The position numbers were made by a program, and so were the translations under genes. The notes beneath the pieces are model-generated. The model ran no database searches and was not told the DNA's origin. It saw only the letters and a program-made list of their open reading frames with translations. 64,000 nucleotides of DNA from Nitrospina sp. (lineage in GTDB: Bacteria; Nitrospinota; Nitrospinia; Nitrospinales; JACRGP01): NCBI GenBank assembly GCA_024648695.1, contig JACAVV010000027.1, positions 1-64,000 of the forward strand, read 5' to 3'. This document shows positions 8,786-16,636 of the stretch, one piece after another (position 1 is the stretch's first letter; the number at the start of each line of letters is the position of its first letter).

Positions 8786-9604
8786 TCAGGCGGCATCGGA
8801 ACTCTTGGAATTGCCGTCAGTTCCTGCGGGGGATCCTTTTGCTTGCGATTCGGATTCCTTTTTCCTGGCAAAAGATGCCTCGGATTTTCCGCCGCTTTTA
8901 TCCTCTTTACGGTGAGCCTTGTAAATCTCTTGTCCCTCGATACATAACTCGGCAATCCTTTGGGTGAACAGGCGAATGGAACGGATCGCATCGTCGTTTC
9001 CGGGGATAGGAAAATCGACCCCATCCGGATCGCAATTGGTGTCCACGATAGCAATCACCTTGATACCCAGCTTTTTGGCTTCCGCCAAAGCGATCTTTTC
9101 TTTGCGAATATCGATAATGAAAATGACATCCGGCAAGCGACCCATGGTTTTAATCCCTGCCAGGAATTTATTCAGTTTGGCAATTTCCTTGCGTTTCCTG
9201 AGACCTTCTTTTTTGGTCAACAATTCGAACTGATTTTCTTCTTCCAGTTTTTCCAGTTCACGCAAGCGGCTGATGCTTTGTGAAATGGTGGAAAAATTGG
9301 TCAGGGTACCACCCAGCCAACGCTGGTTGACGTAGTGCATGCCACAACGGGCGGCTTCTTCAGCAATCAATTCCTGCGCTTGTTTTTTGGTGGCGACGAA
9401 AAGCAATTTCTTACCCGAAACGGCCATCTCCCGAACAAACTCTTCAGCCTCTTTAAACTTTTTCAGGGTCTTTTGCAGATCCACGATGTAGATCCCATTG
9501 CGGGCACCGTAAATAAATTTTTTCATTTTTGGGTTCCACCGGGTCGTTTGATGGCCAAAATGGACTCCCGCTTCCAGCAATTGCTTCATTGATATTTCAG
9601 GCAT
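8786..9604 (-). CDS. rpsB: 30S ribosomal protein S2
   Basis: Small-subunit protein near the anti-Shine-Dalgarno region. The 272-residue product begins [31 protein letters not shown]-like, then [22 protein letters not shown] and [21 protein letters not shown], all diagnostic S2 blocks. The last 40 or so residues form a charged tail rich in Lys, Ser and Ala ([14 protein letters not shown] onward), longer than in E. coli and probably disordered. The ribosome binding site AAGGAT precedes the ATG. First gene of the eight-gene operon running to ispF. Confidence 0.97.
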   Translation of the reverse strand: MPEISMKQLLEAGVHFGHQTTRWNPKMKKFIYGARNGIYIVDLQKTLKKFKEAEEFVREMAVSGKKLLFVATKKQAQELIAEEAARCGMHYVNQRWLGGTLTNFSTISQSISRLRELEKLEEENQFELLTKKEGLRKRKEIAKLNKFLAGIKTMGRLPDVIFIIDIRKEKIALAEAKKLGIKVIAIVDTNCDPDGVDFPIPGNDDAIRSIRLFTQRIAELCIEGQEIYKAHRKEDKSGGKSEASFARKKESESQAKGSPAGTDGNSKSSDAA

Positions 9605-9865
9605 TCGTTTTTATCCTTTTTAAAATCAAGTTTGGGTTGGTTCCACCACATCGTTCAATTCAAACCCGCAACCTCGTAAGGTCACCCTTGGGCCGGATCC
9701 GGATGTGTGCGAATTTAAGGTATCCTGGTTTTCTCTGGAAAGAGACATCGGTTGCGACAGGGTATCATAATGCCTGATAGGTGACAAGGGGAAAGCCCGC
9801 TTTAAATACCCATAAGCAGTGGTTTTTTAAACGCCGGGTCCTGTTCAACAACGGTTAAACCGTAA
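9605..9865. other. 261-bp leader region of the rpsB operon
   Basis: Intergenic region between pfkA (3' end) and rpsB (5' end). It should hold the operon promoter and possibly an S2 leader. A TTGTCA-like box and AT-rich boxes lie near 9765-9790 on the minus strand, but no hexamer pair has good spacing, so none is called. A small palindrome, ACGGTTAAACCGT, sits just past the pfkA stop (9851-9863). Confidence 0.3.
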
Positions 9866-10960
9866 TTATCGGCCCAGGCAGATACCGATATCCTCGGCGC
9901 ATTTAATGAGTTGAGAGCTCTCTGGAACGGTTCTGACTTTTCCTGCCAATTCTTTGAATGGCAGGAGTTGGCAGTCCGGCGTGTTCAAACAGACCATGTT
10001 TCCGAATTGTCCCTTTGCGGCGGCTTCTACGGCAAATGCGCCCAGACGGGTTCCTAATACCCGGTCAAATGCCAAAGGGGTTCCCCCTCTTTGAATATGG
10101 CCGAGCACGGTGCATCTGACTTCCAAATCGATTTCCTTGACCAGCCGGTTCGCCAGGTAGTTACCCACCCCTCCCAAACGATCCACCCCTTGCAAGGTTT
10201 GACCGGCAAAAGCGGATTTGATGGATTCTCCATTTATTTCCCGCGCGTCTTCGGAGACGACGATGATACTGAACCGACTACCGCCTTCGGCTCTTAACCT
10301 GATTTTCTCAATTACTTTTTCGAAATGGTAAGGAATCTCGGGTATGAGAATTATATGAGCCCCACCTGCGATTCCCGATTCCATAGCAATCCAGCCTGCG
10401 TGCCTTCCCATTACTTCAAGAATCATCACCCGTTGATGGCTTCGTCCTGTGGTCTGCAAACGGTCCAACGCATCGCATGCCACCTGGACGGCGGTTTGGT
10501 AACCAAAGGTGTAATCCGTTCCTTCCAGGTCATTGTCGATGGTTTTGGGAACGCCGATAATGGGCAGTCCCATCTCGTAAAATCGGTTGGCGATGAGGAG
10601 CGTGCCTTCCCCGCCGATCACAAACAGGCAGTCAAGGTCCAGCTTGCGAACCGTGTCTATCGCCCGTTCGGAATAATCATTGATGAGGATATTGCCTGTC
10701 GAATCGTATTCGCGGTATTGAAAAGGATTGCCTTTGTTCGAAGTTCCCAGAATTGTGCCGCCCTGGGGAAGGATGTCGCGTGTTTCTTTAACACTGAGCA
10801 CCTGGGAGCGATTGAAAATAAGGCCCTCGAAACCTCCCTGAATCCCTATCACGGTGGAATCATGCTGAATGATGGCAGACCGGGTGATGGCCCGGATCAC
10901 GGCGTTGAGACCGGAGCAATCACCTCCGCCAGTCAGGATGCCTATTCTCTTAAGCGCCAT
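9866..10960 (-). CDS. pfkA: 6-phosphofructokinase, group III (mixed-substrate clade)
   Basis: Phosphorylates fructose 6-phosphate to fructose 1,6-bisphosphate. The 364-residue protein has the GGGDCSGLNA nucleotide loop (residues 11-20), GGEGT (116-120) and the catalytic PKTIDND (138-144). The two positions that separate donors are Gly119 (as in ATP enzymes) and Lys139 (as in PPi enzymes). This G/K pair marks group III enzymes, such as the ATP-using actinobacterial PFK. ATP is the likelier donor, but PPi use cannot be excluded from sequence. Start ATG 10960 has an AGGAAC site. It lies 15 bp downstream of rimO on the same strand. Confidence 0.92.
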   Translation of the reverse strand: MALKRIGILTGGGDCSGLNAVIRAITRSAIIQHDSTVIGIQGGFEGLIFNRSQVLSVKETRDILPQGGTILGTSNKGNPFQYREYDSTGNILINDYSERAIDTVRKLDLDCLFVIGGEGTLLIANRFYEMGLPIIGVPKTIDNDLEGTDYTFGYQTAVQVACDALDRLQTTGRSHQRVMILEVMGRHAGWIAMESGIAGGAHIILIPEIPYHFEKVIEKIRLRAEGGSRFSIIVVSEDAREINGESIKSAFAGQTLQGVDRLGGVGNYLANRLVKEIDLEVRCTVLGHIQRGGTPLAFDRVLGTRLGAFAVEAAAKGQFGNMVCLNTPDCQLLPFKELAGKVRTVPESSQLIKCAEDIGICLGR

Positions 10961-10975
10961 GGAAAGTTCCTGAAA

Positions 10976-12310
10976 TCAAGGTTGATGCAATTTGGCAATG
11001 ATATCGTATCCGGCGGCCCTTTGAATCCGCATGGGGACGATTTCGCCAGGCTGGACATCGCTTTCCTCAATGATGACCTGACCGTCGATTTCCGGAGCCT
11101 GACTGGCCAGGCGACCGGTTACCAAATAATCTTCATCGGCGTCCTGCCCCTCTACCAGCACCGGATGGATTTGACCCACCATGGCCGAATTCCTGCGAAA
11201 CGTGATCTTGCGCTGGGTTTCCATAAGAATGTCCCGGCGCTCTTCAGCGACTTGGCGGGGAACGGATTCGGGATAATTGTAGGCAGTGGTGCCTTCCTCG
11301 TTAGAATAGACGAACACGCCCACATGGTCGAATTCCTGTTCTTCCACAAAGCGGTTCAAATGGTTGAAATGCTCCTCAGTCTCGCCCGGAAAACCGACGA
11401 TGAAGGTTGTTCTCAAAGCCACGCCGGGAATGGTATCCCTCAATTGGCAAAGCATGTCCCGAACCCCCGCTTCCCGCTCCTGGCGTTTCATATATTTCAG
11501 CATAAAGTCATGCGAATGCTGGAGAGGCACATCGATATAATTACAAACCTTTCCCTCTTCAGCCATGTATTCCATCAGGGCACGATCAATAAATGTCGGG
11601 TAGCAATAAAGCAAACGAATCCAATCGACACCGGGAATCTCAACCATGGCTTTAAGAAGAGTCACCAAACCGTTCTTCATCCTCAGATCGATTCCATACA
11701 TCGTGGTGTCCTGTGAAACCACGTTGAATTCTCGCACCCCCTGCTCCGCCAATTGCCGGGTTTCGTTTAACAGGGATTCCATAGGAAAGCTACGGAAGTT
11801 TCCGCGCATTTTTGGAATGATGCAAAAGGCGCATTTGTTGGAACAACCCTCTCCGATTTTAAGATACGCCGTGTAAAAAGGAGTGGTCCGAATTCGATGC
11901 GACCCCGGTTCGAAATATTCCGCGGGATCGTGCACCAAGTTCCGCCTACTTACCTGATCGGGCTCAAGTTCCAACAGGTTTTTTAGTTGCGGATATTGTT
12001 TCACCCCGAGCAAGTGGTCTATTTCAGGGATTTCCTCGATCAAAGCCTCATCGTAACGTTCGGCAAGACACCCCGTCACCACCAGTTTTTTGCATTTGCC
12101 CGAATTTTTAAGCTCGGCCGCCTCCAGAATAACGTCTATCGACTCTTTGGTGGACGCTTCAATGAAACCGCAAGTGTTGATGATCAGGATTTCCGCTTCT
12201 TCATTATCCGTTGTAAGTTCGTATCCCTGGGCAGAAAGGTCGCCCAAAACATTTTCTGTATCCACAGTATTTTTGGGACACCCCAGACTGATCATTCCAA
12301 TTTTTTTCAT
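10976..12310 (-). CDS. rimO: Ribosomal protein S12 methylthiotransferase
   Basis: Radical-SAM enzyme that adds a methylthio group to the conserved aspartate of ribosomal protein S12. The 444 residues contain an N-terminal UPF0004 domain with the auxiliary [4Fe-4S] cysteines C11, C47 and C81. The radical-SAM CxxxCxxC motif is at C156/C160/C163, and a TRAM domain lies at the C-terminus (about 375-440). The N-terminus GMISLGCPKNTVDTE and YCYPTFID block distinguish RimO from MiaB. ATG 12310 has no obvious ribosome binding site. Probably co-transcribed with pfkA. Confidence 0.95.
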   Translation of the reverse strand: MKKIGMISLGCPKNTVDTENVLGDLSAQGYELTTDNEEAEILIINTCGFIEASTKESIDVILEAAELKNSGKCKKLVVTGCLAERYDEALIEEIPEIDHLLGVKQYPQLKNLLELEPDQVSRRNLVHDPAEYFEPGSHRIRTTPFYTAYLKIGEGCSNKCAFCIIPKMRGNFRSFPMESLLNETRQLAEQGVREFNVVSQDTTMYGIDLRMKNGLVTLLKAMVEIPGVDWIRLLYCYPTFIDRALMEYMAEEGKVCNYIDVPLQHSHDFMLKYMKRQEREAGVRDMLCQLRDTIPGVALRTTFIVGFPGETEEHFNHLNRFVEEQEFDHVGVFVYSNEEGTTAYNYPESVPRQVAEERRDILMETQRKITFRRNSAMVGQIHPVLVEGQDADEDYLVTGRLASQAPEIDGQVIIEESDVQPGEIVPMRIQRAAGYDIIAKLHQP

Positions 12311-12586
12311 ATATTAAAATTCAATCCGTTTCGGTAAATTATTTTGAGAATGGCCTTGATTTAAACAAATGGTGGTAAGAAAAGCAAGTAAGCTTCTTAT
12401 TTGAAAGCAAATGTTGAGTCGGTCCTAAAATATTTGTAGAAAACATCAGGGCAATAAATAACATGAGGTTCAGGACCCAAATTGATCCTTTTCCGAATTT
12501 ATCCGTTTTTCGTCGAAATAATTGGAAAACCTGAAAAAAGGGATTATATTCCAGAAATAATACCACCTAAAAAATGTTATAGGACA

Positions 12587-12615
12587 TTGACTTAGAAAAA
12601 ATAAGCCGATATAGT
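12587..12615 (+). promoter_or_regulatory. Sigma-70-type promoter upstream of the XRE regulator
   Basis: TTGACT (12587-12592), a 17-bp spacer, then TATAGT (12610-12615): near-consensus -35 and -10 boxes on the plus strand. Transcription would start near 12622 and run about 290 nt before the XRE start codon, giving an unusually long leader. The rest of the 601-bp gap (12311-12911) is AT-rich and shows no convincing gene; a weak 69-codon GTG frame at 12663-12872 lacks a ribosome binding site. Confidence 0.6.
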
Positions 12616-12633
12616 ATAAAATATAGGGAATAC

Positions 12634-12653
12634 CGGAATTTTTTAAAATTCCG
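12634..12653. promoter_or_regulatory. 20-bp palindrome just downstream of the promoter
   Basis: CGGAATTTT-TT-AAAATTCCG, a perfect 9-bp dyad about 12 bp after the predicted transcription start, well placed to be an operator, perhaps for the XRE protein itself. Symmetry is seen directly; binding is inferred. Confidence 0.45.
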
Positions 12654-12911
12654 TTAATAAGCGTGCCGGATCGCTCCAAAAAAACAGGGGTACCTTTGGT
12701 TCTTCCGAATTTTCAGGATGCTCTTCCTAAATTATTCCTGGATCCAATTTCAGAAAGAAATTTCTCAAAAATCCAGGATTGGAGCAACCGGTTCAATTTG
12801 ATACTAAAAGGAGATTTTTCAGAAGAATTTCAGGGTGAGCAGACTAAACCTAAGATTATATTCGTGTTTTAATTTTTCAAATTCCTTTTTTCAGGATAGG
12901 GACACAAAACC

Positions 12912-13325
12912 ATGCAAGACAAAAATTCAGGTGCCGCAAAGTTTTTGGGGCAACGATTGAGGGAGTGGAGAAAGACATTACATTTGAAATCTTTCGAACT
13001 CGCCAAGTTGATTCACATTTCGCAGGGGTCTCTTTCGGACATCGAGAATAACAAATCCTTGCCCTCGGCCGATACGGTCACCAAATTGTATCAGCACACC
13101 AACATCAATATCATCTGGCTTTTGACGGGCAAGGGCCCCATGAACCGTGAACGGGCCGAAATGGAAGAAATGGAGCCGCATGTCGCAGAGGACCTGCTTC
13201 CTTACGGCCAGGACCAAACCTTGAAGGAATTGATTGAAAAGGTCATCCGCATATATCATCGTGGTGAACCCGAAAAGAGAGCCCATTTGGTAGGCTTCTT
13301 AACGGGTGCCGATCCTGGGGAATAA
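12912..13325 (+). CDS. XRE/Cro-CI-type helix-turn-helix regulator
   Basis: DNA-binding protein of 137 residues. Residues 10-68 form an HTH_3 domain: RLREWRKTLHLKSFELAKLIHISQG is followed by the recognition helix SLSDIENNKSLPSADTVTKL, then IIWLLTGKGP, the usual end of CI-like HTH domains. The C-terminal half (75-137) is acidic and helical with no recognisable peptidase or ligand domain. The gene has its own promoter, a long leader with a palindrome and a strong terminator overlapping its stop, so it is monocistronic. Target genes are unknown; autoregulation is plausible. Confidence 0.8.
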   Translation: MQDKNSGAAKFLGQRLREWRKTLHLKSFELAKLIHISQGSLSDIENNKSLPSADTVTKLYQHTNINIIWLLTGKGPMNRERAEMEEMEPHVAEDLLPYGQDQTLKELIEKVIRIYHRGEPEKRAHLVGFLTGADPGE

Positions 13326-13345
13326 ACCTTCCCCAGGTTTTTTTA
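13314..13345 (+). terminator. Rho-independent terminator of the XRE gene
   Basis: Perfect 9-bp stem CCTGGGGAA / TTCCCCAGG (13314-13322 and 13329-13337) with a 6-nt loop, followed by seven T. The stop codon TAA lies in the loop. Confidence 0.85.
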
Positions 13346-14392
13346 TTCTTCATCTTCCAGTTTTTTCTGGGATTTCTCCACCCCCTGGCGGATCATTTCA
13401 TCCACATTGAGAAATACCTTTTTGGTACAATTGGGGCAGATGCAATGGCTTAAGTCCGAATCCGTATGCTGGCTTATATAGTATTCGATCTGGTTCCAGG
13501 TATCTTCTTTTTCATCGTTGACCATTTTACAGATGGGACACAACAACATGGATTTTTGAGTCTTGATATCCTTGCCAAACAGGGTTCTCAAATTGCTCAA
13601 TAATTTCTCACGACCTTCCATGGTTCCGGAGGATTCACTGGCATTCCTGAACATGACGAGAACCCCTATAATATTCTTTTTGGGATCCTGAATACAGGTC
13701 AAGCTGATTTCCAGTGGAACTTTTACATTTCCACGGGAACTCAATACCAGGTTGTATTTCATAACAAGGGATGTTCCCTTATGCATCGTATTATCGATAG
13801 GCACAGGAATCTGCTTGTCGTTATCATCGACCACCTGAAAAATCTTTTTGAAGGATTGCCCAAGGATCTCAGACTTTTTCCATCCAGTCAGGGCTCTGGC
13901 GGCGCGGTTGATAAAGGTCACCTCTCCATGCGGATCCACAATCATCAAAGGATCCCCGATACTTTTCAGCGCTGAAGAAAACCATTTTTCGTTTTGTTTG
14001 AGTTCCTTTTCTTTCCTGTGGTTGTGCAGGGCAAACTCGATGCTGGCCATAAGATCCCCTTCCTTCACAGGCTTTAAAATATACCCAAAGGGATCGGCTT
14101 CCTTGGCGCGCTCAACGGTTTTCTTGTCGGAATGGGACGTTAAAAACACCACTGGAACATCGAAGGTGTCCTGAATTTCCCTGGAAGCATGGATGCCATC
14201 CATTTCGCCCTGCAATCCAATATCCATCAACACCAGATCGGGAATTTCTTCTTCGATAAACTGAATGGCTTTAGAACCGGAAGGCACCGCACCACTGACT
14301 TTATAACCCGATTCACGCAGGCTTTCTGCCAACTCCGCGGCTATCAGACTTTCATCTTCTACAACTAAAATCTTCTTTTTAGACGGTCTCAT
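13343..14392 (-). CDS. Receiver-PAS protein with C-terminal zinc-ribbon-like cysteines
   Basis: Signalling protein of 349 residues. An N-terminal response-regulator receiver (about 6-120) has the phosphoacceptor D57 in LVLMDIGLQG, acidic residues near 12-14, T85 and K107. A PAS domain follows (about 130-255; MIVDPHGEVTFINRAARALTGW). The tail (about 285-325) holds CPIC and, after a spacer, CICPNC, which look like zinc ligands. There is no histidine kinase, GGDEF, EAL or DNA-binding domain, so the output must be by protein contact or by the cysteine tail. No partner kinase is adjacent. Ribosome binding site GGGGTGA before ATG 14392. Confidence 0.8.
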   Translation of the reverse strand: MRPSKKKILVVEDESLIAAELAESLRESGYKVSGAVPSGSKAIQFIEEEIPDLVLMDIGLQGEMDGIHASREIQDTFDVPVVFLTSHSDKKTVERAKEADPFGYILKPVKEGDLMASIEFALHNHRKEKELKQNEKWFSSALKSIGDPLMIVDPHGEVTFINRAARALTGWKKSEILGQSFKKIFQVVDDNDKQIPVPIDNTMHKGTSLVMKYNLVLSSRGNVKVPLEISLTCIQDPKKNIIGVLVMFRNASESSGTMEGREKLLSNLRTLFGKDIKTQKSMLLCPICKMVNDEKEDTWNQIEYYISQHTDSDLSHCICPNCTKKVFLNVDEMIRQGVEKSQKKLEDEE

Positions 14393-14448
14393 ACGTCACC
14401 CCAATAGAATTAAGCAATTGATTGAATTCATTTCAAACCCTTGTTAAG

Positions 14449-16608
14449 TCATTTATCCCCTGGGGAAACTTTTAATGAAATCGATAAACGGGATATCTCC
14501 TCTACTTCCAAGTATAAGCGCCAATGACTCAGCAAACAAGAACCTTGATAGGTTCTTTCAAAGCCATCTTCCGACTGGGAAACGCTCTCTACCGGAAACC
14601 TCCAAACGGTTGCCGGCCTGGAAAAAGACAAGGTCAACTGGAAGCCAAACCAGTCGTCCCGCAATCCTATTTGTTCGACATTAAAATGTTCTCCACGACT
14701 ACCTAAACGGGAATCTTCCAAATTCAATCCTGGAATAAAAACGTTTCGATCCGGAGCATCTCCCGCTAAAAGAGTGAAGTTATTTTCAACTCCAAACCAC
14801 AGGTCGAGGGCTTTCTGTCCGCAATTGGTGATTTGGTAATCAACTCGAAATTCTGCCTGGTCTGTGGAAAAAGCAAAGGTCTTCTGCAATTGGATCGGAA
14901 CAAAGGTGTTCTCCTTATTCTTAACGGAATCCTTGCGAACAAGATTAACAAGGTATTCTTTATCAGCTTGAGGGGGTGAAAGTGGTTGCAGGGAGTACGG
15001 GGCACCGGAAAATTTTCCGCTTTCTTCATACCTGCCTTGTTCAAACAACTCAAAGGTGGTCTCGGAACTCAGAAAATGATCCATGAAAGAATACCGTTCA
15101 TAAGGATCATAAAACAACCTGTCAGCCAAACCGTCTTCTTTGAAATGGACCCGGTCGTGTATGGATTGTGGCTCACCCTCCCCTTCCGGGTCGTGGGACT
15201 GGGCATGCCTTATGGTTTGATGATAAGTTTCTTCACGCCGGCGCAACACATTGTTCAAATTAAAACACAATGGGCGATAATCCAGCTCAAACAGGGAGCC
15301 GCCATACGCCGGAGCGAAATATGCATTGATTGCCTGATTGCTCACGATAACTTCATCGTGACCATCCAGATTGAAATCGGTTTGTTCTACCGTCAAAGGC
15401 CTTGAATTCTCGTAGACCGCGTCGTCCACAAGGTTCTCTGCGGCTATCAAGTGGTTGTACAGGGCATGTCGGAGGTAATTCAGGTACAAGCCTCCAAACA
15501 TTCCGTGCCATTGGGCGCAATTGCATTGGCCCCGGTAGAGTTCGCGCAGTGCAGAACGGGTCTTCTGCGAGTCCTGCTGTAAAGTTTTTATTTTTTTACT
15601 GACATACAACATCTTCTTGTGAAGATTGTTGCTCTCTTCATATTTGGTTAGAAAATTATTCCATTGTCCACCCCGGAGGAAAACCTTGTAGCGTTCCGGC
15701 GCAATGCCTTTTTCTTCCAGTTCGGATTTTAATTCCTGAAATTTAAGCCCGGTGGATGTGTTGAGAGACCATTCCATCATCTCGTCATAAGACGCCATAG
15801 GCAGGTACACGCGACCCGTCGCGGTATGACTGTCGATAAAACTGGAGAAGGTGTCCATTTGAATCCAGTCGCCTGCATCGTTCATTGCAGAAAAGAAACG
15901 CTCCAGCCAATGCTCGTTATAAACCCATTGATAGGTGTCCGGCCAGCCACCAAATTTTTCACCATCGTCGCCATAAGTAACGCCGTCAAACCCCAATTCA
16001 TCTTTCGCATACCGGCACCAGGCCAAAATGTCTTCAGGCTGTTTGAACGGAATGGAGTAGCGCAATTCCTTACTGATCGGAAACACATAAAGTGGATGGC
16101 CCAACTGCTCGGTGATGTAAAATCCATTCAGGTCACTGGCTTCCAATCCGGAATAGAAAAAATGTGTGTCATCAATCAGAGTGTAACGAATGTCTGCTTT
16201 CGCCAGAATTCGGGGAAGGCTCGGGGTCCAGATACGTTCGGCCAGCCATAGCCCTTCAGGCTTCACTCCGAACTCCTCCTGAATAAATGCGTTCATCATT
16301 TCGATTTGGCCGATGGCATCTTCTTCCGGCAATATGGAAAGTAATGGTTCATAAAACCCGCCACTCAGGATTTCCAGTCGCCCTTCACCTGCGAGGTCAC
16401 GCAAGCGTTTTATAAAATCGGGGTGATTGGACTGAATCCATTCCAGCAAGGGACCGGAAAAATGCGCGGTTGTTTTCAATTTTGGAAATTTTTGAAGAAT
16501 GTCAAAATACGGCCGATAACATTTGTTAAAGTTTTCTTCAAAAACATGGCCAAAATTGCCCACGGGCTGATGGTTGTGGATGCCAAATAAAAACTTCAAG
16601 GGTTTCAT
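14449..16608 (-). CDS. GH57 4-alpha-glucanotransferase / alpha-amylase-like
   Basis: Glycoside hydrolase family 57 enzyme acting on alpha-1,4-glucans, probably in glycogen or maltodextrin metabolism in the cytosol (no signal peptide). The 719 residues begin with the family motif HNHQP (11-15). The nucleophile is E124 in WLAERIW and the general acid is D214 or D215 in YGDDGEKFG, closely matching the positions in the Thermococcus litoralis 4-alpha-glucanotransferase (E123, D214). After the catalytic barrel come a helical region and a C-terminal beta domain (about 400-719; DUF1925/DUF1926-like). The partner glycogen genes are not in the window. Amylase activity cannot be separated from transferase activity by sequence alone. 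Confidence 0.88.
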   Translation of the reverse strand: MKPLKFLFGIHNHQPVGNFGHVFEENFNKCYRPYFDILQKFPKLKTTAHFSGPLLEWIQSNHPDFIKRLRDLAGEGRLEILSGGFYEPLLSILPEEDAIGQIEMMNAFIQEEFGVKPEGLWLAERIWTPSLPRILAKADIRYTLIDDTHFFYSGLEASDLNGFYITEQLGHPLYVFPISKELRYSIPFKQPEDILAWCRYAKDELGFDGVTYGDDGEKFGGWPDTYQWVYNEHWLERFFSAMNDAGDWIQMDTFSSFIDSHTATGRVYLPMASYDEMMEWSLNTSTGLKFQELKSELEEKGIAPERYKVFLRGGQWNNFLTKYEESNNLHKKMLYVSKKIKTLQQDSQKTRSALRELYRGQCNCAQWHGMFGGLYLNYLRHALYNHLIAAENLVDDAVYENSRPLTVEQTDFNLDGHDEVIVSNQAINAYFAPAYGGSLFELDYRPLCFNLNNVLRRREETYHQTIRHAQSHDPEGEGEPQSIHDRVHFKEDGLADRLFYDPYERYSFMDHFLSSETTFELFEQGRYEESGKFSGAPYSLQPLSPPQADKEYLVNLVRKDSVKNKENTFVPIQLQKTFAFSTDQAEFRVDYQITNCGQKALDLWFGVENNFTLLAGDAPDRNVFIPGLNLEDSRLGSRGEHFNVEQIGLRDDWFGFQLTLSFSRPATVWRFPVESVSQSEDGFERTYQGSCLLSHWRLYLEVEEISRLSISLKVSPGDK

Positions 16609-16636
16609 TAATGTATATTTTTTGCTCGGGTAAAGC

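Noticed and set aside
10325-11716. 463-codon plus-strand frame
   Set aside because: Lies antisense to pfkA and rimO, whose proteins are clearly real; an overlap shadow.
12663-12872. 69-codon plus-strand GTG frame between the promoter and the XRE gene
   Set aside because: No ribosome binding site, no recognisable motifs, and composition like the spacer around it.
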